A stretch of DNA of 64,000 nucleotides, from contig NZ_JAAIVF010000003.1 in assembly GCF_029589495.1 (NCBI RefSeq), positions 1 through 64,000 of the forward strand, in the 5' to 3' direction. Source of the stretch: Speluncibacter jeojiensis (GTDB taxonomy: Bacteria; Actinomycetota; Actinomycetes; Mycobacteriales; Mycobacteriaceae). The translations under genes and the position numbers were made by a program. Below, piece by piece: positions 38,990 through 47,486 of the stretch (positions are counted from its first letter, which is position 1; every line of letters starts with the position of its first letter). The notes beneath the pieces were generated by a model, which had not been told where the DNA came from, did not search any database, and worked only from the letters and a program-made list of their open reading frames with translations.

Positions 38990-40447
38990 CTACCGGGTGA
39001 GCTGCGTGCGGAACGCCTCCAGGCGGGCGACGTGGCTGGGCCGACGCCGGACCACGGCCCACGCGATGCCGAGGACCACGAACCACACCGGCGTCACCAG
39101 CAGCGCCTGGAGGGTGTCGTGCTTCTGGGTGAAGGCCCAGATCAGGAAGACGAAGAAGGCCAGCACCACGTAGCACATGACGACCCCGCCGGGCATCTTG
39201 TAGGTCGACGCCTCGTGCAGCTCCGGACGCCGGCGGCGGTACACCAGGTAGCTGATCAAGATGATCGACCACACGAACATGAAGCACAGCGACGAGATGG
39301 TCGTGACGATCGTGAACGCCTCGATGATCGAGCTGCCCGCGGCGACCATCACGACGCCGGTGAGCAGGAACAGCCCGGACAACAGCAGCGCGTTGGCCGG
39401 CACCCGCCGCGACGTCAATCGTCCGAACAGCCGCGGCGCGTCACCCTCGTGCGCCAGGCCGTACACCATGCGGGAGGTCGAGTAGATGCCCGAGTTCGCC
39501 GACGACGTGGCCGACGTCAGCACGACGAAGTTGATCACCGAGGCAGCGATGCCGAGCCCGGCGAGCGAGAACATCGCGACGAACGGGCTGTGGTCGGCGC
39601 TGATCTCGCGCCACGGTGTCACCGAGATGATCACGATGAGCGCGACGACGTAGAACAGGGCGACGCGCACCGGGATCGAGTTGATGGCCTTCGGCAGGTT
39701 CTTCTCGGGGCTCTTGGTCTCGGCGGCCGCGGTGCCGACCAGTTCGATGCCGACGAACGCGAAGGTGGCGATCTGGAAGCCCGCGACGAAGCCCATCGGC
39801 CCGGTCGGGAAGAAGCCGCCGTCGTTCCACATGTTGGAGAACTGCGCAACCGCACCCCCCGGGGCGGTGAAGTGGCTGAAGATCATCACCAGACCGACGA
39901 CGACCAGCGCGACGATGGCGACGATCTTGATCAGTGCGAACCAGAATTCGGTCTCGCCGAAGGCCTTGACCGTGGGCAGGTTCAACACGACCAGCAGCAC
40001 TACGGCGCCGAGCGCGGGGATCCACAGCGGTGCCCCGTGCCACCAGTAGTTGACGTACCCGGAGATGGCCACCACGTCGGCGATGCCGGTGACGATCCAA
40101 CAGAACCAGTAGGTCCAGCCGGTGAAGAACCCCGCCCACGGGCCGAGCAGGTCGGCCGCGAAGTCCGCGAAGGACTTGTAGTTCAGGTTCGACAGCAGCA
40201 GCTCACCCATCGCCCGCATGACGAAGAACAGCATCGCGCCGATGATCATGTACACGAAGATCACCGACGGCCCGGCGAGCGAGATCGTCTTGCCCGAGCC
40301 CATGAACAGTCCGGTGCCGATCGCCCCGCCGATGGCGATCAGCTGGATGTGCCGGTTGGACAGTTCCCGCGAGAGCCGCGGCTCACCATTGCGCGCGGGT
40401 TCGTCCGCGGCACCGGAACCGGAACGCGCCTGGGTGATCTCGGACAT
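38990..40447 (-). CDS. cycA: Amino-acid permease, APC family (D-Ser/D-Ala/Gly transporter type)
   Basis: A 485-residue transporter with about 12 membrane helices. The first helix carries IQLIAIGGAIGTGLFMGSGKTI, the substrate-binding signature of the AAT group of amino-acid permeases; helix 6 region reads FVGIELVGTAAAETKSPEKNLPKAI. Strong overall likeness to CycA suggests proton-coupled uptake of D-serine, D-alanine and glycine; aromatic or other neutral amino acids remain possible. ATG 40447 has GAGG upstream. It is transcribed as a single gene. Confidence 0.87.
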   Translation of the reverse strand: MSEITQARSGSGAADEPARNGEPRLSRELSNRHIQLIAIGGAIGTGLFMGSGKTISLAGPSVIFVYMIIGAMLFFVMRAMGELLLSNLNYKSFADFAADLLGPWAGFFTGWTYWFCWIVTGIADVVAISGYVNYWWHGAPLWIPALGAVVLLVVLNLPTVKAFGETEFWFALIKIVAIVALVVVGLVMIFSHFTAPGGAVAQFSNMWNDGGFFPTGPMGFVAGFQIATFAFVGIELVGTAAAETKSPEKNLPKAINSIPVRVALFYVVALIVIISVTPWREISADHSPFVAMFSLAGLGIAASVINFVVLTSATSSANSGIYSTSRMVYGLAHEGDAPRLFGRLTSRRVPANALLLSGLFLLTGVVMVAAGSSIIEAFTIVTTISSLCFMFVWSIILISYLVYRRRRPELHEASTYKMPGGVVMCYVVLAFFVFLIWAFTQKHDTLQALLVTPVWFVVLGIAWAVVRRRPSHVARLEAFRTQLTR

Positions 40448-40618
40448 CGGCAAACCTCATGATCTCGGGCGGGAAGGTGCGGCCGGGCGAACACTCCCGC
40501 CCGGTTCGTGCGTTCACGAGTTCGGCGACTCGCGAATGCGACGACCGTTTGCCGGCGCGCGTGGCTGCGCGGGCCATCATATCCCCGGCCGGCGTGCCGC
40601 GCGCCACAGTCGAAGCGC

Positions 40619-41953
40619 TCAGGCGGCTCCGTGCCGGCTCTGCGCGGCTGCCGGCAGCGGCGAGGGGGCAGTGCCGCCGGCCGGCCCGGGGACGGCCGCG
40701 GGCTCGAGTCGTGCCGGTGCCGGCGTGACCCCCGGAACCTTCGGATCGGCGCCCGCAGTCTTCGGGTCCGCGGCGGGCTCACCGGGCTTGACCGGCGGCG
40801 GGCAGAAGATCAGGCACGGCAGCGGCGGCAACGTGATCACCGGCAGCGGGGGCAGCGCGGGCGGCGCGCTCGCTGCCGGCGGCGGGCAGAAGATCAGGCA
40901 CGGCAGCGGCGGCAACGTGGACGATCCCAGGCCGATCGGCAGGCCCGGTGTGGCCGGCAGCCCCGGAATGGCAGGTAATCCCGGAAGCGCGGGGGCCGTC
41001 GGAACCGGAGCTGGGGCGGGAGCAGGCGGAGCGGCCGGCGGCGGGGTCGGAAGTGAGAGGTTGTCCACCGGTTGGACGCCGGTCAGACCGCTCGACGGGT
41101 CGGAGTAGTCGGCGGCGTCGATCAACGACGGCAGCGAGGCCATCGGCATGGCATCCACACCGAGCGAGTACGCCGTCGCCCAGGCCAGCACGGTCTGCGC
41201 ATAGGCAGCGGAATGGTTGTAGGACAAGATCGCCGCGAACTCGTTGCTGGGCACCGCGAGGTTCTTGCCCGACGAGCACAGCAGGCGCGCGGCCCCGTAG
41301 CTGGCGTCGAAGATGTTGTTCGGGTCGATCTTTCCGTCGCCGTTGCCGTCTGCACCGTACTTCGCCCAGGTGGCCGGCATGAACTGCATGGGCCCGACGG
41401 CGCGCTCGAAGCCGCCGCCGGCGTTGCGCACGACCTCGTTGCCCGGCAGGTGCCCGTCGAGCACCGGCCCGAGGATCGGGTTGAGCGTATTGCCGTGCAG
41501 ATCGAACCGGCCACCGTCGCCGTGGTCGGACTCGACCTTGCCGATGCCGGCGAGCAGCGCCGCCGTGATGTGACAGTTCGGGTCGGCGGAGTTCATCCGG
41601 TCCGCCGCGCTCTGGTACGCGGCCATCGCGAGGACCGGGATGGCCCGCAGGCCCACGGGTGCCGGTCCGGTCAGCAGCGCCGGCGCACCGAGCGCGGGCA
41701 TCGACTGAGCCGGAGCGGCCGGAGGAGTCGGCGCGGGCGGAAGAGCCGCTGGGGTGAGGGGCCGGGCCTGCTGCGTCCCGGGCGCGCCGGAGGCGGCGAG
41801 GTCCGCGATCACGACCCGCGGAGCGTCCGCCTCCTGTGAACCGGAGTTCCCCCCGGAACCCGCCGCGGCGATCAACCCGCACGGAGTGATCGCCGCGATC
41901 ATGAAGGTGCACACCTTCAGTGCCCGTCGTGCCGATGTCGACTCAGAACCCAT
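40619..41953 (-). CDS. Secreted lytic murein transglycosylase with proline-rich repeat tail
   Basis: A 444-residue exported protein. After an N-terminal hydrophobic signal segment and an Ala/Pro linker, residues about 100-285 form an MltB-like domain: catalytic glutamate in GIGKVESDHG, then GPMQFMPATWAKYG, NIFDASYGAARLL and SYNHSAAYAQTVLAW. It cleaves peptidoglycan to anhydromuropeptides. The C-terminal 130 residues are Pro-rich and contain LPPLPCLIFCPPP twice, encoded by a perfect 44-bp direct repeat. The paired cysteines may crosslink or anchor the tail in the envelope. Confidence 0.88.
   Translation of the reverse strand: MGSESTSARRALKVCTFMIAAITPCGLIAAAGSGGNSGSQEADAPRVVIADLAASGAPGTQQARPLTPAALPPAPTPPAAPAQSMPALGAPALLTGPAPVGLRAIPVLAMAAYQSAADRMNSADPNCHITAALLAGIGKVESDHGDGGRFDLHGNTLNPILGPVLDGHLPGNEVVRNAGGGFERAVGPMQFMPATWAKYGADGNGDGKIDPNNIFDASYGAARLLCSSGKNLAVPSNEFAAILSYNHSAAYAQTVLAWATAYSLGVDAMPMASLPSLIDAADYSDPSSGLTGVQPVDNLSLPTPPPAAPPAPAPAPVPTAPALPGLPAIPGLPATPGLPIGLGSSTLPPLPCLIFCPPPAASAPPALPPLPVITLPPLPCLIFCPPPVKPGEPAADPKTAGADPKVPGVTPAPARLEPAAVPGPAGGTAPSPLPAAAQSRHGAA
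40792..40835 (-). repeat. 44-bp direct repeat, copy 1, in the transglycosylase tail
   Basis: Identical over 44 bp to 40877-40920, with copies 85 bp apart in the same frame. On the coding strand each gives the core of LPPLPCLIFCPPP. Exact DNA identity implies a recent duplication or ongoing conversion. Confidence 0.9.
40877..40920 (-). repeat. 44-bp direct repeat, copy 2, in the transglycosylase tail
   Basis: Second exact copy of the repeat at 40792-40835, encoding the first LPPLPCLIFCPPP unit of the protein. Confidence 0.9.
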
Positions 41954-42063
41954 AAGCGAATTACCCCAAACTCCCCGTCACACAGTGGTTCAGACGCTAC
42001 ATCGCCGAACCGCTGCCGCGGGTCCGTTCGGGCACAGAGTCGTCGATCGGTGTACGAGGGCCG

Positions 42064-42369
42064 TCACGCCGCGCAGTCGCGGCACACCGGACGGCCGTCG
42101 ACCATCGTCGCGAGCTGGCTCCGGTGGTGCACGAGGAAGCATTCCGAGCAGGTGAACTCGTCGGCCTGCTTGGGGATCACGCGGACGCTGAGTTCCTCGC
42201 CGGAAAGGTCGGCGCCGGGCAGATCGATCGACTCGTTGATCTCGCCCTCGTCGACGTCCGCCAGGGCCGAGGAGGCCTCGTCCTTACGGATGGCCAGGTT
42301 GCCCAAGGAGTTCTCCGACGCGGACTCGTCCCGCTCCGGGTGCCGTCGCGCGTCATAATCAGTCGCCAT
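42064..42369 (-). CDS. DUF4193 family protein
   Basis: A 101-residue protein: MATDYDARRHPERDESASENSLGNLAIRKDEASSALADVDE, an acidic middle, then a zinc-ribbon-like end FTCSECFLVHHRSQL...GRPVCRDCAA. This matches the DUF4193 family conserved in Mycobacteriales next to cell-growth genes (for example Rv2699c). The molecular role is unknown; the CxxC pair spacing suggests metal binding and perhaps contact with RNA polymerase or ribosomes. ATG 42369 matches the family start. Confidence 0.92.
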   Translation of the reverse strand: MATDYDARRHPERDESASENSLGNLAIRKDEASSALADVDEGEINESIDLPGADLSGEELSVRVIPKQADEFTCSECFLVHHRSQLATMVDGRPVCRDCAA

Positions 42370-42544
42370 GTCGCACTCCTGATCGTTGCATTCAACCGGA
42401 CGTGAACACTTGGTGAACGTCTGCCGGGCCGCATTTGTGCCCGACCCCGACCATCCTCCCGGACCCGCGCGGATCACGGGTGCGAAAACCGCGATCGGCG
42501 CCCGAATTACGGGCCGCGAACGAAGCGCCCCGATGTCGCCGCCG

Positions 42545-42985
42545 TCAGCGACGCGTGCCCGACGCGGCGATGCGGATGGCGCCGGCCGAGGGCTGACGGG
42601 ACGCGATCTGATGCTGGACGGCACGGCGCCGTCCCCCGGGGATCCGGTCCACGAACGCCGCGAGCCGTTCGACGTGGTCGAGCGCATCGACGATGGCCAC
42701 CGCGTCCCGCGAGATCTCGCCCGCACAGTCGCCGAGGTTGAGCGCGGTCTCCGACAACACGTCGAGCTGCGCGGTGATCCGCCGGGTCGTCCCGACGAGC
42801 TCGGACAGGTCGTCGAGCGCACCGCCGAGCCGGTCGAGCAGTGCAGCGATCTGACGGGCGCGGAGCAGCAGCGCGGTAGGTGCGCCGCACACCCCGGCGA
42901 TCACCGAGGCCGCGACGGCGGGCCCGCCTCGTGCCGCGTCCAGCCCTCGACCGGCAAGTCCCATCGCATCCGCGACCGCGTTCAC
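42545..42985 (-). CDS. Hypothetical helical protein
   Basis: A 146-residue protein, mostly amphipathic helix (LLLRARQIAALLDRLGGALDDLSELVGTTRRITAQLDVLSETALNLGDCAGEISRDAVAIVDALDHVERLAAFVD), with coiled-coil-like spacing and a hydrophobic segment AVAASVIAGVCGAPTALLL near residue 22-40. GTG 42985 is chosen because GGGAGG stands just before it; a start further upstream would add 25 unlikely residues. It resembles membrane-associated helical proteins or phasins of actinobacteria, but I recognise no family. It is transcribed divergently from the hydrolase at 43274. Confidence 0.7.
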   Translation of the reverse strand: MNAVADAMGLAGRGLDAARGGPAVAASVIAGVCGAPTALLLRARQIAALLDRLGGALDDLSELVGTTRRITAQLDVLSETALNLGDCAGEISRDAVAIVDALDHVERLAAFVDRIPGGRRRAVQHQIASRQPSAGAIRIAASGTRR

Positions 42986-43176
42986 ATCGACCTCCCGGCG
43001 CCGTCCGGTCGACCGTGCATCTCTCGGCGACCCACGATCGAACCTAAGCGCTGCGGGCACGGACTCCTCGCGGTTTGATCAATTGTGTGGCGATTCCCGA
43101 AGTTCTCCTGTGCGGGCGTGCAATTGAAACAATCCACACCCCGCCGCCGGGTCGGGAACACTTCCCATACACCTGT

Positions 43177-43192
43177 CCAGACGATAGTCTGG
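43177..43192. promoter_or_regulatory. CCAGAC-GATA-GTCTGG palindrome before a hydrolase gene
   Basis: Perfect 6-bp arms with a 4-bp spacer, including TAGTCT as a possible -10 box, in the 288-bp divergent gap before the hydrolase at 43274. It shares the half-site GTCCAGAC with the three operators of the sterol region but has a different geometry. I see no gene in the rest of the gap. Confidence 0.35.
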
Positions 43193-43273
43193 CGACCTGG
43201 TCGACGCTGCGGAGGGCGGCGTGGTTGAGGAGGCATGCGATGACAGGATCCCGGTCGTGACGGGGGCGTTCAC

Positions 43274-44131
43274 ATGACGACGCGGACCTCGACCCGTTCT
43301 CGTCTCGTGCGGTTCCCGGAGGTCGGCGAGTTGCCGCCGGGCGCGATGGTGACCCTCCCCGGGCGGGGCAGCACGTTCGTCACCGAGACGGGGGAGCGCG
43401 GCGGCCCGCCGCTGCTGCTGCTGCACGGCCTCGCCTGTACCGGACTGCTCAACTGGTATCCGGCGCTGCCGTCGCTGGTCGAACACCACCACGTGGTGGT
43501 GTTCGACCAGCGCTGGCACGGGCGGGGGATCCGCTCACCGCGATTCACCCTCGAGGACTGCGCAGACGACGTCGTCGCGGTCGCGGACGCCCTGGGCATC
43601 GACAGATTCATCCCCGTCGGATACTCCATGGGCTCGCTGGTGGCGCAGCTGGTCGGCCACCTGCATCCCGACCGCACCGCCGGCCTGGTCCTCGCCGCGG
43701 CGGCGCCCACGTTCCGCCGCCGGCCGCGGGAACGGATGGTGCTCGACGCCTTCGCGCGCAGTGTGAACGCCCTGCGCGCCGGCCCCGGGGCACAGCCCGG
43801 CGAGTCGCCGGCCCCGAACGGGGATGCGAACGCCTGGGTGAAGGCCCAGTTCCTGCAGACCGGCGCGGGGGCGATCAGCCGGGCGACCGCGGTGATCGGC
43901 CAGTTCGACTCGAGTTCTTGGGCCAGCCGCCTCGACATGCCCACCGCGTTCGTCGTCACCGCGCAGGACCGGCTGATCCCCGTCCGGCGGCAGCGCTGGC
44001 TGGCGGGACAGATCCGCGACAGCGCGGTGTACGAGATCCCCGCCGGTCACGCGGCCGGACCGTTCCGCCCCGACGTCTTCGCCCCGGCGCTGATCTCGGC
44101 GTGTGCGTCCGTGACCGCGCGCGTCGAGTGA
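43274..44131 (+). CDS. Alpha/beta hydrolase
   Basis: A 285-residue alpha/beta-fold hydrolase. The oxyanion strand is LLLLHGLACTGLLNW, followed by FDQRWHGRG, the nucleophile elbow GYSMGS, the acid in VVTAQDRLIP and the catalytic histidine in IPAGHAAG. The layout is that of esterase/epoxide-hydrolase-like enzymes, common in actinobacterial catabolism. It lies 76 bp upstream of an F420-type oxidoreductase on the same strand, and the two may form a small operon. The substrate is unknown. Confidence 0.87.
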   Translation: MTTRTSTRSRLVRFPEVGELPPGAMVTLPGRGSTFVTETGERGGPPLLLLHGLACTGLLNWYPALPSLVEHHHVVVFDQRWHGRGIRSPRFTLEDCADDVVAVADALGIDRFIPVGYSMGSLVAQLVGHLHPDRTAGLVLAAAAPTFRRRPRERMVLDAFARSVNALRAGPGAQPGESPAPNGDANAWVKAQFLQTGAGAISRATAVIGQFDSSSWASRLDMPTAFVVTAQDRLIPVRRQRWLAGQIRDSAVYEIPAGHAAGPFRPDVFAPALISACASVTARVE

Positions 44132-44207
44132 CGGCGGGGGAGCGTGAGGATCGGCGACAACGCCGGCGGGGGCAGCATCGCTACACCACCAACACCGAGG
44201 AGAATCC

Positions 44208-45077
44208 GTGAAGTTCGGCATCACCCTGTTCACGAGTGACCGCGGCATCGCGCCCGCGGTCGCCGCGCGCGCCGCAGAGGACCGCGGCTTCAGTTCGTTC
44301 TACGTGCCCGAGCACACCCACATCCCGGTGCGCCGCGACGCCGCGCACCCGGGGACCGGCGACGCCTCGCTGCCCGACGACCGGTACCTGCGCACCCTCG
44401 ACCCGTGGGTGGCACTGGGTATGGCTGCGGCGGTGACGGATTCGATCGCGTTGGGGACGGCGGTGGCCCTGCCGGTCGAGCACGATCCGATCACGCTCGC
44501 CAAGACCATCGCCTCGCTCGACCACCTGAGCCGCGGTCGGGTCGTCCTCGGCGTCGGATACGGCTGGAACATCGACGAACTGACCGATCACGGCGTGCCG
44601 GCGGGGCGCCGGCGCACCATGCTGCGCGAATACCTCGAGGCGATGAGCGCGCTGTGGACCGAGGAGGAGGCCTCGTATTCGGGGGAGTTCGTGCAGTTCG
44701 GGCCGAGCTGGGCATACCCGAAGCCTGCCCAGCCACACATCCCGGTTCTTGTCGGCGCCGCGGGCACCGACAAGAACTTCGCCTGGATCGCCCGGTCCGC
44801 CGATGGCTGGATCACCACGCCGATCGAGCAGGACATCGACGACCGCGTGCGCGCGTTGCAGGACACGTGGGCGGCGGCTGGCCGTGAGGGCGCGCCGACC
44901 ATCGTGGTGCTGGACCGCAAGCCCGACCTGGACCGACTGGGGCGCTGGGCCGAGCTCGGCGTCACCGAGGTCGTCTACGGGCTGCCCGACAAGCCCGAGG
45001 ACGAGGTGCTCGCGTACCTGGATCGCCTGTCGGCGAAGCTCGGGTTGGCGCAGGGCGCTGCCGTTCCGTCGCAGTAA
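44208..45077 (+). CDS. Luciferase-like (LLM class) F420-dependent oxidoreductase
   Basis: A 289-residue TIM-barrel oxidoreductase of the bacterial luciferase superfamily: MKFGITLFTSDRGIAPAVAARAAEDRGFSSFYVPEH, DPWVALGMAAAVTDSIALGTAVALP, then RVVLGVGYGWNIDELTDHG and the late IPVLVGAAGTDKNF. Mycobacteriales encode many of these, most using coenzyme F420. Such enzymes reduce or oxidise diverse small molecules, so the substrate cannot be read from sequence. A strong hairpin follows the gene. Confidence 0.88.
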   Translation: MKFGITLFTSDRGIAPAVAARAAEDRGFSSFYVPEHTHIPVRRDAAHPGTGDASLPDDRYLRTLDPWVALGMAAAVTDSIALGTAVALPVEHDPITLAKTIASLDHLSRGRVVLGVGYGWNIDELTDHGVPAGRRRTMLREYLEAMSALWTEEEASYSGEFVQFGPSWAYPKPAQPHIPVLVGAAGTDKNFAWIARSADGWITTPIEQDIDDRVRALQDTWAAAGREGAPTIVVLDRKPDLDRLGRWAELGVTEVVYGLPDKPEDEVLAYLDRLSAKLGLAQGAAVPSQ

Positions 45078-45239
45078 TCGGGACGGAAGTGCAGGAAAAC
45101 TGTCGGACGTCGCTGATTCCATCTCGCGACGCGCGGCCGGTCCGCGACATACCGCGCGGAGGCGCTTCAGGAGGTGGGCGAGCCGACATTCGTGATCACT
45201 CGGGTCCGCCGGCCTGATGGGGGCCGCTCGGCGGGGACC

Positions 45240-45281
45240 GGCCGTCCGGTTGTGGTGGTGCGTCACCACAACCGGACGGCC
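45240..45281. terminator. 18-bp perfect stem-loop downstream of the F420 oxidoreductase
   Basis: GGCCGTCCGGTTGTGGTG pairs perfectly with CACCACAACCGGACGGCC around the loop GTGCGT. It probably terminates the oxidoreductase transcript and is followed by a decayed gene region. It lacks a U-tract, as is usual in high-GC actinobacteria. Confidence 0.75.
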
Positions 45282-45289
45282 GGGTCTTC

Positions 45290-45735
45290 GTCGGCATCGA
45301 CGTCTGGTACGAAGCGCCGTTCTACAAGTGTGCGGGACCAGACGAGAGAACATGTCGATCAGCGGGAAGACCCGCATGGCACGCGGGGTCAACGGCCGCC
45401 AAGCGAGCACGGGGCGGATGAAGAGCCGTGTCAGCACGGCGACCACCCTGGCGCGGGCGCTCATGCTGCGGACGTGCTCGATCCGCGGGGGGAGTCGGCA
45501 CCGATACCCGGCTGACAGTTGCGGCGGCAGCGCTCTTGACCGGGTACCGACCGTGGTGTGGTTCTCCATGTCGAAGCGAGCGAGCTTGCGGCGCAACGAT
45601 CCGGTCGACCACGGCCACGCGGCGAAGTTCTTGCCGTTGGCAATGATGAACCCGTTGGGCACACCGGAGCCATCCTCGCCCGCGGCCTGCGGGCCATCGC
45701 TCAAGACGACGCGGCGGTCCCCGAGTCCGTACTCG
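45290..45735 (-). pseudogene. Decayed remnants: flavin monooxygenase tail and hydrolase start
   Basis: On the minus strand the frame reads GFIIANGKNFAAWPWSTGSLRRKLARFDMENHT, like the extreme C-terminus of Baeyer-Villiger or other flavin monooxygenases, with a stop just upstream and no enzyme body. The same frame goes on with SRALPPQLSAGYRCRLPPRIEHVRS...PLTPRAMRVFPLIDMFSRLVPHTCRT, resembling the N-terminus of lipase-type alpha/beta hydrolases, and then degrades (a frameshift restores RFVPDVDADEDPAV). No complete domain survives. The family assignment is from memory of such motifs and is tentative. Confidence 0.42.
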
Positions 45736-45752
45736 TCACGGGACGCGGCGAT

Positions 45753-46082
45753 CTACCGGTGAGCTCGGCCCGTTCCGGCGGCACGTTTCACGCGGCGCCG
45801 GCGCAGCGCATCATTGACCAGCCACTGGGCCGCAACCGAACACAGGATGATGGACACCGCGGCCAACGCACCATGTCGCTCAGACAGGGCTGCGAGGAAC
45901 CCGAGCCCGAATCCCGCGGCCAGCACCCACGCCGTGCCCCTCTTCCTCCTCAACCGGACCCGGGGATCAGGGTGGTTGCCGAGGTATCGGGTGAACGCAC
46001 CGATCACGCGGTACAGGACGAACAGGATCACGGCGATGACGATTGCGGCGAGGCCCGCCACACTGTCAAGGAGTCGGAACAC
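45753..46082 (-). CDS. Small hypothetical membrane protein
   Basis: About 109 residues with three hydrophobic segments (VAGLAAIVIAVILFVLYRVI, GTAWVLAAGFGLGFLAAL and LAAVSIILCSVAAQWLV) and basic loops (RVRLRRKRG, RRRRVKRAAG) that set its topology. I placed the start at GTG 46082, which puts a membrane helix close to the N-terminus; TTG 46151 and GTG 46118 are in frame too and no ribosome site decides. It matches no family that I recognise. Confidence 0.55.
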   Translation of the reverse strand: MFRLLDSVAGLAAIVIAVILFVLYRVIGAFTRYLGNHPDPRVRLRRKRGTAWVLAAGFGLGFLAALSERHGALAAVSIILCSVAAQWLVNDALRRRRVKRAAGTGRAHR

Positions 46083-46203
46083 GGCCGGACTACCGACCGT
46101 CGAGGGTCGCGGAAACACACATGGGGTGATCGTCCCAGGAGCTACCGACAACTCGGCGACGGCAACTGCCGCGATCGGCCACGACGACCGACCCGCCCGC
46201 GCC

Positions 46204-46596
46204 TCACTTCCCCTTGGCGGCCCTGCGACGTTCCGACTTCACCGCGATCAGGGCGTTGTTGATCCCGGTCGCCAGCGGCCAGCCGACGTAGTGGCACAGG
46301 AAGATCGCCGCCTCCTCGACCTGCTGCTCGGTCAGCTCCTCGTTCCCCAGCGCGGCGTTGATCTGGATCTTCGCGACATCGGTCTGGCCCTGCGCGGTGA
46401 TCGCGCCGAGCAGCAGCAGCCGCCGGTCGCGTACGGACAGGCCCGGCCGGTTCCAGATGTCGGCGAAGAGATGATCGGCGGTGACCGCGAAAAAGTCGCC
46501 GGGCACGTTGGCCGGCATCTCCCAGCCGTACACCTGGTTCATCATCTCCACGCCGCGCCTGCGGGTCTCGGTGATCTCGGATCCGTTGTCGCTCAT
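46204..46596 (-). CDS. Carboxymuconolactone decarboxylase family protein
   Basis: A 130-residue helical protein of the CMD/AhpD-like family: FFAVTADHLFADIWNRPGLSVRDRRLLLLGAITAQGQTDVAKIQINAALGNEELTEQQVEEAAIFLCHYVGWP. The family includes the muconolactone decarboxylase PcaC and many proteins of unknown activity; there is no AhpD CxxC pair here. It is the last gene of a leftward operon with an aldehyde dehydrogenase, an SDR and a hydroxyacid dehydrogenase, in the order of Rv0768-Rv0771 of M. tuberculosis. ATG 46596 overlaps the upstream stop (ATGA). Confidence 0.9.
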   Translation of the reverse strand: MSDNGSEITETRRRGVEMMNQVYGWEMPANVPGDFFAVTADHLFADIWNRPGLSVRDRRLLLLGAITAQGQTDVAKIQINAALGNEELTEQQVEEAAIFLCHYVGWPLATGINNALIAVKSERRRAAKGK

Positions 46597-47486
46597 GCTC
46601 GCTCCTTCGTGGTGGTGTCGGCGATCGTGCCCGGGCCGACGCCGAGTCCGGCTCCCAGCCGCTCGAGGGCGATCGCGGCCAGCGGCAGGTCGACGTCGAG
46701 GCGGTCGCCCAGGTCGAGGGCGAGCGACAGATCTTTCTCGCCGAGGTTGCGGACGTGGCCGAGGATCGAGAACCAGCCGTCGGACTCGGCGACCGGGGCG
46801 GTGGTGTCGCGCAGCATGATCGCGCCCGCCCCGCCGGTGATCGCGTCGGTGTGCCGCACGACCTTGCCGAGCGCACGGATGTCGATGCCCGCGGCCTCGG
46901 CGAGCCGCTGTGCCTCCGTGGCCGCGGTGAACGAGATGAAGTGCAACAGGTTGCGCGCCAGCTTCATCCGGGTACCCGCGCCGACACCGCCGGCGTGCAC
47001 GACCAGTTCGGCGAACCGGGCGAACGGTTCGCGCACCGTCTGGAACGCCTCCTCGGGCCCGCCGATCATCACCGCCAGCCGCCCCTGCTGCGCTCCGGGC
47101 GCACCGCCGCTGATGGGGGCGTCGATCAGGTGGATGCCCGCGCCGGCGCAGAGGGTCGCGAGCTCGACGGCGGTGGTGTCGGAGATCGTCGAGTGCACCG
47201 CGACGACGGTGCCCGGCGCCGCGGTGGACAGGATGCCGTCGGCGCCGGTGACCACGTCGCGCACCTGCGCGTCGTCGAGGACCGTCACCGAGATGACCGA
47301 GGCCCGTTCTGCGACTGCCGCGGGGGTGGCCGCGGCGGTCGCACCCGCCGCGGTGAACGGCTCGAGCGCCTCGGGCCGGGTGTCGCACACGGTCAAGCCA
47401 CCCGGCCAGTCGAGCAACCGCGTGGCCATCGGCGCTCCCATGTTGCCCAGGCCGATGTAACCGAGCGTCACAGCAGTCTGGGTCAC
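46593..47486 (-). CDS. Beta-hydroxyacid dehydrogenase family (3-hydroxyisobutyrate dehydrogenase-like)
   Basis: A 297-residue NAD(P)-dependent dehydrogenase: Rossmann motif GYIGLGNMGAPMATRLL, substrate-binding DAPISGGAPGAQQGRLAVMIGG and the catalytic lysine region GAGTRMKLARNLLHF. It should interconvert a beta-hydroxyacid and its semialdehyde or ketoacid. GTG 47486 overlaps the upstream SDR stop (GTGA). It corresponds in position to Rv0770. With the aldehyde dehydrogenase and SDR of the same operon it could process alcohol and aldehyde intermediates made by the neighbouring P450s. Confidence 0.92.
   Translation of the reverse strand: MTQTAVTLGYIGLGNMGAPMATRLLDWPGGLTVCDTRPEALEPFTAAGATAAATPAAVAERASVISVTVLDDAQVRDVVTGADGILSTAAPGTVVAVHSTISDTTAVELATLCAGAGIHLIDAPISGGAPGAQQGRLAVMIGGPEEAFQTVREPFARFAELVVHAGGVGAGTRMKLARNLLHFISFTAATEAQRLAEAAGIDIRALGKVVRHTDAITGGAGAIMLRDTTAPVAESDGWFSILGHVRNLGEKDLSLALDLGDRLDVDLPLAAIALERLGAGLGVGPGTIADTTTKERA

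Noticed and set aside
41954-42063. A riboswitch before the secreted lytic transglycosylase, as seen for some cell-wall hydrolases.
   Set aside because: Only about 110 bp are available and I see no conserved riboswitch core.
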